A stretch of DNA of 64,000 nt. Source: Streptomyces sp. CB00316 (GTDB lineage Bacteria > Actinomycetota > Actinomycetes > Streptomycetales > Streptomycetaceae). This document shows, piece after piece, positions 42,839 through 52,104 of this stretch; position 1 is the first letter of the stretch, and the number at the start of each line of letters is the position of its first letter. The stretch is from assembly GCF_001905595.1 (NCBI RefSeq), contig NZ_LIXI01000004.1:124001-188000 (forward strand), given 5' to 3'. A program made the position numbers and the translations under genes. Below the pieces are notes generated by a model, which searched no databases, had not been told where the DNA came from, and was given only the letters and a program-made list of their open reading frames with translations.

Positions 42839-44677
42839 TCATCGCACGGCCGCCTCTTCGATCCGGGGGTCACGGGGGAGCAGGCCCGCGTCCGGCGGAA
42901 CACCGGTCCAGCGGGCCACGAGCAGGGCGATGTCGTCCTGCCCGGAGGCGCGGAACGCCTCGGCCTGCTGCGCCAGGCTCTCCGCGATGTGTGCGGCGCC
43001 GGAACCGCGCAGGGCGGAGAGCCGCGCGGGCAGGACGCTCTCGAAGAAGGCACCGCCCGCCTCACGTGACTCGGTGAGCCCGTCGGTGAACAGCACCAGG
43101 GTGTCGTCCGGGGCGATCTGTTCCTCGTGGCTCTCGTACGAGACGTCGTCCAGGACGCCGAGGAGGAGGCCGCCGGAGAGCACTTCGGAGACCGTGCCGT
43201 CGCTGCGGAGCACCAGGGGCGGGGGGTGTCCCGCGCTGCACGTGCTGAGCACGGCGGTGCCGTCGGCCTGGGGCGCCAGCGTGGCGACGACCGCGGTGAG
43301 GAAGCGGCTCGCCCGCTCCTGGAGCAGGGCCCGGTTGAGCCGGCTGAGGGCGGTGCCCGGGTCGGTGCCCTCCTCCAGCAGGGTGCGCAGGGTGTGGCGG
43401 GCCAGGCCGGTGAGGGCCGCCGCCTCCGCGCCGCGACCGCAGACGTCGCCGATGAGCAGGGCGATGGACCCGTCGGGCCGGGGCACGGCGTCGTAGAAGT
43501 CGCCGCCCACGTCCAGCATGGGGTCGCCGACCGCGTAGCTCGCCGACAGGTCCCACTGGTCGGTCACCGGGAGCTGCGAGGGGAGCAGGTGCTCCTGGAG
43601 CGAGAGGACGGCGTGCCGGCGGAGCTCGTAGAGGAGTGCGTTGTCGATGGCGAGCGCGGCCCGGGTGGCGAGGCTGCGGAGGAAGGCGCTGTCCGGCAGC
43701 CGGGCCTCGGGCCGCTCGTAGACGAAGATGATGCTGCCGACGACGCGGCCCCGGGCGCGGAGGGTGCTGATGCTGACGACGGCGGGGTGGGGGCCGTCCC
43801 CGGCCGGTCTCGCGTCGGCGACGGTGCCATCCGCGTCGGCTGTGCTGACGGCCTCGGTGAACGGCGAGCCGTCGAGTGCGGCGCCGCTCAGGAACACCGT
43901 GTCCTCGTCCTCGCCCCGGCGCGCGAGCAGCGCCGCCAGCCACGGGTCGTGGCGGCCGGCCTCCTCCAGGGCGCGCTGCTGCTGGACGGCGACGTGTGTG
44001 GCGGCGACGAACTCCGGCCCTTCGCTGCGCAGCAGATGGACGAGAGCGCCGTCGGCGACGGCCGGTACGGCGATCCGGGCCACCCGGCGCAGGGTGTCCT
44101 CCACGTCCAGGGACGAGTCCATCTGGAGCGAGGCCTCGGCGAGCAGCGCGTCGTCTGAGGCCCGGCGGGTCTCGCGGCCGCGCTGGAGGATGCCGGTGTG
44201 GCAGGCGACGATGACGTCGACGGCCTGCGTCAGACGGCTCTCGACGACCGCCAGGTCAGCCGAGCCGTCCACGGCGAGGGCCAGCGCCGCCCAGCCACGC
44301 TGGTCCAGCCGGAAGGTGCAGGCCACGACGGAGGCCCCGGGTGCCTGCCGCAGGAACTCCGCCTCCGGCCACACCGAGTCGTCGAGACCTTCCACGGCGG
44401 ACCGGGTCACCACGGGTTCGCCGCCCGGCTCCCGTACGGCCGCCCGGGGCATCGACCGCGTGGTCGCGACGGTCACCGGGGTGTCGCTCCCGGCGCTCAG
44501 GGCACGCATGTACCGCAGGACCTGCTTCTCGTCCCACCGCGTGCCCACCACGAGGTGGACCCCCGGGGTGGCGAGGAGCGACGTGTACACGTCGTCCGCC
44601 AGCGCCGCGACCTCCTCGGCCCGCGAAGCGGCCTGCCAGAGCCGGTGCAGCGCACTGGACCAGGTGTCGTCGGCCAT
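42839..44677 (-). CDS. PP2C-type (SpoIIE) phosphatase with GAF sensor domains
   Basis: The 612-residue protein has an N-terminal DICT/MEDS-like sensory segment (about residues 1-160, including VHLVVGTRWDEKQVLRYMRALS), a GAF domain (about 185-355) and a SpoIIE phosphatase domain (about 375-595) with metal-binding GGDFYDAV, IGDVCGRGAEAA, FTDGLTESR and GQDDIALLVARW. Such proteins dephosphorylate anti-anti-sigma factors and so switch alternative sigma factors. Co-transcription with the receiver protein suggests that light or redox input from the phytochrome reaches a sigma switch (inference). Confidence 0.88.
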   Translation of the reverse strand: MADDTWSSALHRLWQAASRAEEVAALADDVYTSLLATPGVHLVVGTRWDEKQVLRYMRALSAGSDTPVTVATTRSMPRAAVREPGGEPVVTRSAVEGLDDSVWPEAEFLRQAPGASVVACTFRLDQRGWAALALAVDGSADLAVVESRLTQAVDVIVACHTGILQRGRETRRASDDALLAEASLQMDSSLDVEDTLRRVARIAVPAVADGALVHLLRSEGPEFVAATHVAVQQQRALEEAGRHDPWLAALLARRGEDEDTVFLSGAALDGSPFTEAVSTADADGTVADARPAGDGPHPAVVSISTLRARGRVVGSIIFVYERPEARLPDSAFLRSLATRAALAIDNALLYELRRHAVLSLQEHLLPSQLPVTDQWDLSASYAVGDPMLDVGGDFYDAVPRPDGSIALLIGDVCGRGAEAAALTGLARHTLRTLLEEGTDPGTALSRLNRALLQERASRFLTAVVATLAPQADGTAVLSTCSAGHPPPLVLRSDGTVSEVLSGGLLLGVLDDVSYESHEEQIAPDDTLVLFTDGLTESREAGGAFFESVLPARLSALRGSGAAHIAESLAQQAEAFRASGQDDIALLVARWTGVPPDAGLLPRDPRIEEAAVR

Positions 44678-45018
44678 GCCCCGCCCTCCGGTTTCCGTAT
44701 GAGGCCTTGTGCTCCGTCTTCGGCCAGTATGACCGGAGGGCCGGAACTCATGTCGTGGGAGGGATCACGGGGCGGGCGAGCTGTCCTGGGCGCGGCACTC
44801 GATCGTGGGACGCTGGGAGAAGCGGCGTACAGCCGCGAAACCTCCGATCCAGCCTCTCGGCAAGGCCCCGGAGGAAAAGACCCGCGCATCCCGGCCGCCT
44901 CCTCCCCCAAGGGTCGGCCGGGCGTGTCACGACCCTGATCAATAGGAGCCGTGGGACGCGTTCCAGCTGTTCGAGTGAGCGGCGTCTTTCAGCTTGACCC
45001 TGTTTTCCCTCCGGGCGG

Positions 45019-46581
45019 TCAGACCCTCGCCGGTGCCTTCTCCGGGGAGCCGGGGTCCGGGGAGCCCGGGTCGCCCGCCCGGTCCGCGTCCGGGGCCGGG
45101 TGCGGGCCGCCCGTCGCCGCGACCGTGGAGGGGGCCGGGTCCTGGGAGACGTTGAACTCGGTCAGCAGGTCCTTGCTGAAGCCGAAGAAGTACGTGGCCA
45201 GGAAGCCCGCCACGTAGCCGACCAGCAGGCCGGCCCCGTAGATCGCGATCGTCGAGCCCAGGCCGTGGTTGCCGTCCAGGAGCGGGAACAGGGCCCAGCC
45301 GGAGGGGCCGATGGCCGTCGAGCCGACCGTGTCGCCGAGCTGGTTGAACAGGCCGACGAAGCCGCCGCCGAACGCGCCGCCCACGCACGCCGTGATGAAA
45401 GGGCGGCCGAGGGGGAGCGAGACGCCGTAGATCAGGGGTTCGCCGACGCCCAGCAGGCCCGCCGGGAGCGCGGACCTGATGGTGCGGCGGATCGACTCGT
45501 TGCGGGGGAGGCGGAAGTACACGGCCATCGCCGCGCCGACCTGGCCCGCGCCCGCCATCGCCAGGATCGGGAGCAGGACCGTGAAGCCCTGCTGCTCGAT
45601 CAGCGTGGTGTGGATCGGGATCAGCGCCTGGTGCAGGCCGAGCATCACCAGGGGCAGGAACAGGCCGCCGAGGACGAAGCCCGCGCCCGCGCCACCGTTG
45701 GAGAGCAGCCAGTCCGCGAACGTGCCGATCGCCGAGGACACCTCGCCCGCCACGTACATCAGGCCGAAGATCGTCGCCAGGCCGGAGACCAGCACCGTCA
45801 GGGTCGGGGTGACCAGGACGTCCAGCGCCTCCGGCACCCAGCGGCGGCACCACTTCTCCACGTACACCGCCAGCACCGCCGCCCCCAGCGCGCCGAGCAC
45901 ACCGCCCTGGCCGGGCGAGAGGGTCTGGCCGAAGGCGTCGATGTTCGCGACGCCCGGGAAGACGATGATCGCCGCGACCGCACCGCCCAGGATCGGCGTA
46001 CCGCCGAACTCCTTCGCCGTGTTGTAGCCCACGAACACCGCGATCAGCGCCATGAAACCGGACGCCATCGCCGCCAGCGCGGGCGTCACGGCCGGCAGCC
46101 AGCCCAGGTTGACCAGCAGCCCGTTGAGGCCCGCGATGATGCCGCAGCCGATGAGGGCCGGGATCAGCGGCACGAAGATGTTGGCGATCCTGCGCAGGAA
46201 CAGCTTGAACGGGGTCGCGTTCCTCGCCTTCTGCTGCGCCTTGATCGCCGCGCCCTGCGCCGCCAGCTCCTCGGCCGATACGGCCGGGGCCGGCTCACCC
46301 GGTGCCGGTGCGGCCTCGCGGCCCTCCTCCACCAGGCGCTCGAACTCCGGGGTGACCCGGGCGACCGTGCCCGGACCCAGCACGATCTGGTACGTGTCGT
46401 CCTCGACCACGCCCATCACGGCGGGCAGGGCCTTCAGCGCCTCGTCGTCGACGAGTGACCGGTCGTGCAGCCCGAGGCGGAGCCGGGTCATGCAGTGGGC
46501 GGTGGAGCTGACGTTCGCGGCGCCGCCGACGAGCGGGAGGATGGCGGCGGCGGTGGCGCGGTTCTTGTCTTCTGTGGCCAT
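45019..46581 (-). CDS. PTS EIIBC component (MurP/NAG type)
   Basis: The 520-residue protein has an EIIB domain at the N-terminus with the phosphorylated Cys30 in STAHCMTRLRL, a linker rich in Ala/Glu, then an EIIC domain of about ten membrane helices (FLRRIANIFVPLIPALIGCGIIAG, TPILGGAVAAIIVFPG, LGVGEPLIYGVSLPLGRPF). No EIIA domain is fused, so it depends on an EIIA (Crr) encoded elsewhere. It is downstream of murQ on the same strand (47 bases), which points to N-acetylmuramic acid as substrate: uptake with phosphorylation to MurNAc-6-phosphate. The C-terminal 60 residues are a disordered Pro/Asp tail. Confidence 0.85.
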   Translation of the reverse strand: MATEDKNRATAAAILPLVGGAANVSSTAHCMTRLRLGLHDRSLVDDEALKALPAVMGVVEDDTYQIVLGPGTVARVTPEFERLVEEGREAAPAPGEPAPAVSAEELAAQGAAIKAQQKARNATPFKLFLRRIANIFVPLIPALIGCGIIAGLNGLLVNLGWLPAVTPALAAMASGFMALIAVFVGYNTAKEFGGTPILGGAVAAIIVFPGVANIDAFGQTLSPGQGGVLGALGAAVLAVYVEKWCRRWVPEALDVLVTPTLTVLVSGLATIFGLMYVAGEVSSAIGTFADWLLSNGGAGAGFVLGGLFLPLVMLGLHQALIPIHTTLIEQQGFTVLLPILAMAGAGQVGAAMAVYFRLPRNESIRRTIRSALPAGLLGVGEPLIYGVSLPLGRPFITACVGGAFGGGFVGLFNQLGDTVGSTAIGPSGWALFPLLDGNHGLGSTIAIYGAGLLVGYVAGFLATYFFGFSKDLLTEFNVSQDPAPSTVAATGGPHPAPDADRAGDPGSPDPGSPEKAPARV

Positions 46582-46628
46582 GGTGCGAGGTGCCTTGCTG
46601 TGCGGGGCGTGGGGGGCCCAGGGGTGGG

Positions 46629-47588
46629 TCAGGTGGCGCGTACGGCCGTGAGGGCGGCGCGGAGGTGCCCGTCCGACTCGGTCAGGAGCCGGGCGGCGGT
46701 GGGGCCGTCGACCTGGCCGAGGACGACCAGGATCGCGTTCTTGACCTCGCCGTCGGTGGCGGCGAGCGCGGCCTCGATCTCGGCGTCGGACGCGCCGGTG
46801 GCGAGGGAGACGATGTGCCGGGAGCGGGCCCGGAGCTTCTCGTTGGAAGCGCGGACGTCGACCATGAGATTCCCGTACGTCTTGCCGAGCCGGATCATGG
46901 TGATCGTCGAGATCATGTTGAGGACGAGCTTCTGTGCCGTGCCCGCCTTCAGCCGGGTCGAGCCGGTGAGCAGCTCGGGGCCGGTGACGATCTCCAGGCC
47001 GTGCTCGGCGGCGGCGGCGAGCGCCGAGCCCGCGTTGCAGGAGAGGCCGATGGTCAGGGCGCCCTGCGCGCGGGCGTGCTCGACAGCGCCGATCGCGTAC
47101 GGCGTACGGCCGGAGGCGGAGATGCCGACCACCGTGTCGTCCGCCGTCAGCTTCAGCGCGTCCAGGTCGGCGGCGGCCAGCTCCTTGCTGTCCTCGGCCC
47201 CCTCGACCGCCTTCACCATCGCGGACGGGCCACCCGCGATCAGGCCGACGACCTCGGACGGGTCGGTGTTGAAGGTGGGCGGGCACTCGCTGGCGTCCAG
47301 CACCCCGAGGCGGCCCGCCGTGCCCGCGCCCGCGTAGATCAGCCGGCCGCCGCGGGCCATGCGCTCGGCGGCGGCGTCGATCGCGGCGGTGATCTGCGGC
47401 AGCCGCTCGGCGACGGCGGTGGGGACGGTGGCGTCCTCGCCGTTCATGATCCGCGCGATCTCCGCCGTGGGCAGCCGGTCGATCTCGGCGAACTCGGGGC
47501 GGAAGGCCTCGGTGGTGAGCGTGGCCAACTGGGCGCGGAGCTCGCCGTAGCCCTCGGGGGAGGCGGGAGTGTCGGTGGTGGAGGTCAT
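46629..47588 (-). CDS. murQ: N-acetylmuramic acid 6-phosphate etherase
   Basis: The 319-residue SIS-domain lyase cleaves the lactyl ether of MurNAc-6-phosphate to GlcNAc-6-phosphate, which NagA (same window) can then deacetylate. Family blocks are visible: GGRLIYAGAGTAGRLGVLDASECPPTFN with the catalytic Glu, VVGISASGRTPYAIGA, GLSCN, and TRLKAGTAQKLVLNMISTITMIRLGKTYGNLMVD. It is the second gene of the regulator-murQ-PTS set, so peptidoglycan sugar recycling is its role. Confidence 0.92.
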   Translation of the reverse strand: MTSTTDTPASPEGYGELRAQLATLTTEAFRPEFAEIDRLPTAEIARIMNGEDATVPTAVAERLPQITAAIDAAAERMARGGRLIYAGAGTAGRLGVLDASECPPTFNTDPSEVVGLIAGGPSAMVKAVEGAEDSKELAAADLDALKLTADDTVVGISASGRTPYAIGAVEHARAQGALTIGLSCNAGSALAAAAEHGLEIVTGPELLTGSTRLKAGTAQKLVLNMISTITMIRLGKTYGNLMVDVRASNEKLRARSRHIVSLATGASDAEIEAALAATDGEVKNAILVVLGQVDGPTAARLLTESDGHLRAALTAVRAT

Positions 47589-47671
47589 GGAGGGCGGCTC
47601 TGCTTTCTCGTGCTCGTGCTCGTGCTCGTACGCGTACGCGTGGTTCGTGGCCCGTTCCTGGGCCGGGCGGC

Positions 47672-48589
47672 TCAGCGGGTGCGCGGGCTGTGGCGGTGGG
47701 CCAGCGCCTCGTAGGAGGCGGCGAGGGCGGGTGCGGCCGTCTCGTACGTCCGCTGGGCCACGCCTATGAACAGGCAGTCCACGACGAGCAGCTGGCTCGT
47801 CCGGCTCGACATGGCGGCGGGGCGCAGCTCGCTCTCGCGTGCGGTGGACGTGGTGAGCACGTGGTCCGCGTACTGCGAGACGGGTCCGTCGGGCCGCCCG
47901 GTGATCGCGACGGTCGTCGCCCCCCGGTCGAACGCGACCCGCAGCGGCTCGATGACGTCACCGGTCGAACCGGAGTGCGTGATCGCTATCGCCACGTCGC
48001 CGGCGCGCAGCTGCACGGCGTTGGTCACCGCTAGGTGCGGGTCGGTGTGTGCGTGGGCTATCAGGCCGATCCGGAGCAGCTTCTGCGCCAGGTCCTGGCC
48101 GACGAGGGAGGAGGCGCCCACACCGTAGATGTCGATGCGGCGGGCGGTCGACGCGGCGGCCACGGCGGCGCCCAGCTGTACGGTGTCCAGCCCGGCCGCG
48201 GTGTCCGCGAGGGTCTGCTGCTCGTCGAAGGCCAGCTTGGCGACCACCTCGGCGATCGGGTCGTCCACCGCGATGTCCGCCGTGACGGCGGGCGACCGCC
48301 CCGACTCCTGGTGCGCGGCGAGCCCGGCCAGGGCGAGGCGCAGGTCCCGGTAGCCGGGGTAGCCGAGAAGGCGGGCGGTGCGGACGACGGTCGCCTCACT
48401 GGTGCCGGTGAGCTCGGCGAGACCGGTGACGGTGAGGGCGGCACATCCGGCCGGGTCGCCCGCGACGGCTTCGGCGACCAGCTGCATGGAGCGGGTCATG
48501 GAGGGCGCGAGCGTCCGCACCTTGGCGGCGAGGGCCGCGGGGGCGGGCGGGGAGTCGCCGCTGAAAATTTCCTTCACGTCTTGGGTCAC
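47672..48589 (-). CDS. RpiR/MurR-family regulator with SIS domain
   Basis: The 305-residue protein has an N-terminal HTH_6 domain (AALTVTGLAELTGTSEATVVRTARLLGYPGYRDLRLALAG, residues 50-90) and a C-terminal SIS sugar-phosphate domain (RRIDIYGVGASSLVGQDLAQKLLRIG, IAITHSGSTGDVIEPLRVA). The probable effector is MurNAc-6-phosphate or a product. GTG 48589 has no ribosome site; a TGAAA-N5-TTTCA inverted repeat sits directly against it, consistent with autoregulation. murQ follows about 80 bases downstream. Confidence 0.88.
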   Translation of the reverse strand: MTQDVKEIFSGDSPPAPAALAAKVRTLAPSMTRSMQLVAEAVAGDPAGCAALTVTGLAELTGTSEATVVRTARLLGYPGYRDLRLALAGLAAHQESGRSPAVTADIAVDDPIAEVVAKLAFDEQQTLADTAAGLDTVQLGAAVAAASTARRIDIYGVGASSLVGQDLAQKLLRIGLIAHAHTDPHLAVTNAVQLRAGDVAIAITHSGSTGDVIEPLRVAFDRGATTVAITGRPDGPVSQYADHVLTTSTARESELRPAAMSSRTSQLLVVDCLFIGVAQRTYETAAPALAASYEALAHRHSPRTR

Positions 48590-48607
48590 ATCTGAAAGAT
48601 ATTTTCA
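48562..48607. promoter_or_regulatory. Paired inverted repeats, likely operator of the RpiR regulator
   Basis: TGAAAGATATTTTCA (48593-48607) is a TGAAA-N5-TTTCA palindrome. A second similar site TGAAAATTTCCTTCA (48562-48576) lies 31 bases away centre to centre, about three helix turns, inside the first codons of the regulator. Two in-phase sites suggest cooperative dimer binding. Confidence 0.6.
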
Positions 48608-48683
48608 ACCCGGGGGCCCGTCAACCCCCTGTGGTCTCCGCCTCTGGCGCCGCCCCGCACGCGCCCGGCGCACAATGGGGGGC

Positions 48684-49052
48684 ATGGAGCTGAACCCCCT
48701 GGAGCAGGCACTGCACACCGCCCGCGCGCTGGTCATGGCCGATCTCGTCGCGGGCGGTGTCGCCGAGGCCGACGTCGTATCCCTCGTCGAGGACGCCGTG
48801 ACGCACCGCCGGTGGTGGGTCGAGCAGTGGCCCGAGGGCGCGGAGTTCGTCGCCGGGCTGGTCGCCCAGGACGTGCAGGACGCCCTGCTGGAGAAGTACG
48901 GGCGGTGGCCGCTGTGCCCCGCGTGCGCCGAGGACGAGCCGCACGCGCTGGACGTCGAACCGGAGCTCGGGCCCGACCCGCACTGGGTGTGCACGAAGGC
49001 GGCCGTGGCCGTCGCGCCGGTGGGGGCGCTGGGCGAGGTAGCGCGGCGGTGA
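48684..49052 (+). CDS. Conserved hypothetical protein
   Basis: The 122-residue acidic soluble protein reads HTARALVMADLVAGGVAEADVVSLVEDAVTHRRWWVEQWPEGAEFVAGLVAQDVQDALLEKYGRWPLCPAC, followed by a short segment with one more Cys. The CPAC pair and the later CTK could bind zinc. I recognise no family function. It is translationally coupled to the DUF4031 gene by a GTGA overlap, so they likely work together. Confidence 0.7.
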   Translation: MELNPLEQALHTARALVMADLVAGGVAEADVVSLVEDAVTHRRWWVEQWPEGAEFVAGLVAQDVQDALLEKYGRWPLCPACAEDEPHALDVEPELGPDPHWVCTKAAVAVAPVGALGEVARR

Positions 49053-49318
49053 CCCTCTACATCGACCCGCCCACCTGGCCCGGACACGGCCGCCTCTGGT
49101 CGCACCTGGTCAGCGACGTGTCGTTCGAGGAGCTGCACGCGTTCGCCGCCGCGATCGGCTGCCCGCCGCGCGCCTTCGAGCGCGACCACTACGACGTACC
49201 GGAGGCGTATTACGCGGACGCGGTACGGGCCGGGGCGCGGGAGATCGGCTCGAAGGAGCTGGTGCGCCGCCTCACCGCCGCCGGGCTCCGGCGCCCCAAG
49301 GGGCGGGCGACGGCTTAG
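49049..49318 (+). CDS. DUF4031 domain protein
   Basis: The 89-residue protein has the DUF4031 text LYIDPPTWPGHGRLWSHLVSD, ELHAFAAAIGCPPRAFERDHYDVPEAYY and GAREIGSKELVRRLTAAGLRR. The family is found across bacteria, and its function is unknown. GTG 49049 overlaps the stop of the preceding gene. Confidence 0.82.
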   Translation: MTLYIDPPTWPGHGRLWSHLVSDVSFEELHAFAAAIGCPPRAFERDHYDVPEAYYADAVRAGAREIGSKELVRRLTAAGLRRPKGRATA

Positions 49319-49334
49319 GGACGGCCGGCGGCGC

Positions 49335-50654
49335 TCAGGGCCGGGTGGGGGAGGGGCCCTGTGTCCCCGCCGAGCATGCAGCCGTCGTCCCGACCGGTGC
49401 CGTACGCCCCGGACGCGCCGCCCGTTCCTCCCGGGCCGCGCTCTTCGCGATCAGGCGCGAGCGCGAGACGCCGCCCCCGCCGCGCTGGAGCCGCAGTGAC
49501 ACCGCCACGGCCGCCAGGGCCAGGACCGTCATCGCCGCGCCCGCCCACGCCGTGGAGGCGAAGCCGAAGTCCGCGTCGATCACCGCGCCGCCCAGCCACG
49601 GGCCGCTCGTGTTGCCCAGGTTGAACGCGGCCGTCGTGGTGGCCCCGGCCAGCGTCGGGGCAGCCCCCGCCACGTTGAACATCCGGGCGTTGAGCGCGGG
49701 GGCCGTGAAGAACGCCGACAGACCCAGCAGGAACGCCAGCGCGACGACCGCGACCTGGCTGGAGGCGAACAGGGCCAGCGCCGCCAGGAACACCGTGGAC
49801 GCCGTGATCCCGCTGAGCAGCACCCCGAAGAGGTGCGCGTCCGCGACCCGGCCGCCGATCGTCGTACCGATCAGCGCGCCGACCCCGAACAGGCCCAGGA
49901 TCCACGGCACCCAGCCCGAGTCCAGGCCGGCCACATCGGTCAGCAGCGGCGCCAGGTAGCTGAACGCGCAGAACACCCCGCCCGCCGCGAGTGCGGTGAT
50001 CACGATCGCCAGCCAGACCTGCCGGTCCCGGTAGATCGCCAGCTCCTGCCGGAGCTGCGGCTTCTTCTCCGGCAGCGGGATGTAGGGGATGCGGGTGACG
50101 ACCCCCACCAGCGCCACCGCCGACGCCACACCCACCGCCCAGAACGCCGACCGCCAGCCGAGGTGCTCGCCGAGGAAGGCCCCCATCGGCACGCCCAGCA
50201 CGTTGGCGATCGACAGCCCGCCGATCATCACGGCCATCGCCCGGGCCCGCTGGTTCACCGGGACCATCGCGATGGCCACCGCCGCCCCGACCGCCCAGAA
50301 GCCCGCGCAGGCGAGCGCGCTCACCACCCGGGAGGCGAAGAGCACCTCGTACGTCGGCGCCAGCGCGCCCGCCACCTGCCCGAGGCCGAAGACCGAGATC
50401 AGCGCGATCAGGGTCGTGCGGCGCGGCAGCCGCAGCGTGGCCACGGCGAGCAGCGGGGCGCCGACCACCATGCCGATCGCGAAGGCGGATATGAGAAGTC
50501 CGGCCTGCGGGATCGAGACGTTCATGTCGTCGGCGATCGGCGGCAGCAGACCCGACAGCATGAACTCACTGGTGCCGAGAGCGAAGACCGAGAGGCCGAG
50601 GATGTATACGGCCGGCGGCATGGGTGTGCGGCGGCGTGAGGTGGAGTCGGGCAT
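49335..50654 (-). CDS. MFS efflux transporter (DHA1, AraJ/CmlR-like)
   Basis: The 439-residue protein has twelve predicted membrane helices. The DHA1 start is VYILGLSVFALGTSEFMLSGLLPPIADDMNVSIPQAGLLISAFAIGMVVGAP, and motif A is in the loop after helix 2 (LRLPRRTTL). The family exports drugs, sugars or metabolites; chloramphenicol-type exporters are close relatives. ATG 50654 is preferred over an extension to 50687. It stands alone between converging and diverging neighbours; the substrate is unknown. Confidence 0.85.
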   Translation of the reverse strand: MPDSTSRRRTPMPPAVYILGLSVFALGTSEFMLSGLLPPIADDMNVSIPQAGLLISAFAIGMVVGAPLLAVATLRLPRRTTLIALISVFGLGQVAGALAPTYEVLFASRVVSALACAGFWAVGAAVAIAMVPVNQRARAMAVMIGGLSIANVLGVPMGAFLGEHLGWRSAFWAVGVASAVALVGVVTRIPYIPLPEKKPQLRQELAIYRDRQVWLAIVITALAAGGVFCAFSYLAPLLTDVAGLDSGWVPWILGLFGVGALIGTTIGGRVADAHLFGVLLSGITASTVFLAALALFASSQVAVVALAFLLGLSAFFTAPALNARMFNVAGAAPTLAGATTTAAFNLGNTSGPWLGGAVIDADFGFASTAWAGAAMTVLALAAVAVSLRLQRGGGGVSRSRLIAKSAAREERAARPGRTAPVGTTAACSAGTQGPSPTRP

Positions 50655-50714
50655 GACTCGTCCCAACACCGGAGAACGTATCCGCATTCCCGGCTCTCAG
50701 CAGGTGGACAGCCG

Positions 50715-51974
50715 TTACGCGGGCAGGGCGTGCAGCTTCTTGCCGTGCAGGGCGAACACGTGCTTGCCGTCGGTGGCGACCAGCCAGGCGTGGTAGTCGC
50801 CGGACTTGTCGTTGAACGTCCAGCGCAGGGCGCCGGTCTTCGCGTCGAGGGCGTGGATGCCGCCCCGCTCGTCGAGGTCGGTGGCCCCGTAGAGGGTGGA
50901 GCCGACCCGGACGAACTGCCGGGGCACCTGCGCGCCCGCGTCCTTGAGGGACGTGGACTGCCAGACCTTCTTGCCGGTCCGCGGGTCGAGGGCCCACAGC
51001 GTCCGGCCGCTGTCCGCGATGTACAGCACGTCGTCCAGGACGGTCGGCTCCCGGAAGGAGGTGAACTGCTCGGCCTCCACGGACCACTTCTCGGACCCGT
51101 CGGACAGGGCGAAGGCCTGGAGCTTCTGCCCCTGCGGGACGATCACCAGGTCCTGGTGGACGGCGAAGGGGCCGTAGCTCGTCTTCGTCGTCTTCTGCGT
51201 CCACACCTGCCGGCCGGTGGCGGTGTCGCGCACCGTGAGGTTCTTCTTGAAGTCGGTGTAGACGAGGTAGCGGCCCCGGACGGCGGCGTGGACACCGTTC
51301 TGCTGGGTGCCGAGGTCGCGCTGCTCCTTCCAGACGAGCTTGCCCGTGCTGCTGTTCAGCGCGGCGATCACGTTGGTACGGGACGAGCCGTCGGCCTCCA
51401 GGATCTCGGCGATGACGTACACCTGCGACCCGTCCACCGCGACCGGCCTCGGCTGCCGGTACTCCTTGCCCAGGTGGCTGCGCCAGGTCTCCTTGCCGGA
51501 GGCCGGGGCGTACCCGATGACGCTGCCGTCGTACTTGCCGCTGGCCAGGTACAGGGTCCCGTCGTTGTCGCCGTCGCCGAGCAGCAGCGGGGCTCCGGGG
51601 ACCGCGCCGCCCGGCAGCGACCACCGCTCGGCGCCGGTCGCCCCGTCGAGGGCGGCCAGCGGGTCGCCGCTCGCGATCACGACGCCGCCCACGGCCACGA
51701 GCTCGTCGTTGTCCCCGTAGGTCTCGGCGGAGGTGGACTTCGTCCACAGGGGGGCGGGGGTCCTGCCGCCCTCCGGGGCCTTGCCGTCGGACTCGGGAGA
51801 GACGGTGCGCGGCGGCGGCGTGCTGCCTGCGCCGCCGGTCGCGGGCTCGTCCTCACAGCCGGTCAGCCCGGCTCCGAGCGCCGCCGTCGTGAGCCCGGCC
51901 CCTGCCAGTCGCAGTATTCGCCGCCGTGAAGATCTGCCGGCCGTCGTGCCGTATCCCGTGAATCCCTTGGACAT
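50715..51974 (-). CDS. PQQ-like beta-propeller lipoprotein
   Basis: The 419-residue protein has a Tat-type signal with SRRRILRLAGAGL and lipobox LTGC near residue 40, so it is probably exported folded and then lipidated. The rest is a set of about seven WD/PQQ-like blades (repeated patterns such as LDGATGAERWSLP, LNSSTGKLVWKEQ, LDPRTGKKVWQST, LDAKTGALRWTF). It resembles BamB-type propellers, which act as protein-binding scaffolds. No enzyme site is visible. It is a single gene. Confidence 0.85.
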   Translation of the reverse strand: MSKGFTGYGTTAGRSSRRRILRLAGAGLTTAALGAGLTGCEDEPATGGAGSTPPPRTVSPESDGKAPEGGRTPAPLWTKSTSAETYGDNDELVAVGGVVIASGDPLAALDGATGAERWSLPGGAVPGAPLLLGDGDNDGTLYLASGKYDGSVIGYAPASGKETWRSHLGKEYRQPRPVAVDGSQVYVIAEILEADGSSRTNVIAALNSSTGKLVWKEQRDLGTQQNGVHAAVRGRYLVYTDFKKNLTVRDTATGRQVWTQKTTKTSYGPFAVHQDLVIVPQGQKLQAFALSDGSEKWSVEAEQFTSFREPTVLDDVLYIADSGRTLWALDPRTGKKVWQSTSLKDAGAQVPRQFVRVGSTLYGATDLDERGGIHALDAKTGALRWTFNDKSGDYHAWLVATDGKHVFALHGKKLHALPA

Positions 51975-52104
51975 GGTGCCGCCCCCCGTGGAGTCGTCAG
52001 ATTGTGTGCAACTGCGATGCCAGACATTAGCTGCCGTCAGGTGCCCCGGGCCGGGGCAGGGCGTGACCGGAACAACTCCGTGAAGGAACCGGAACATTTG
52101 CCGA

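Noticed and set aside
44939..44998. Short minus-strand peptide-like frame (ending SNSWNASHGSY) downstream of the PTS gene, preceded by GGAGG
   Set aside because: There is no ATG, GTG or TTG at a usable distance; the first in-frame codon after the ribosome-like site is not a start.
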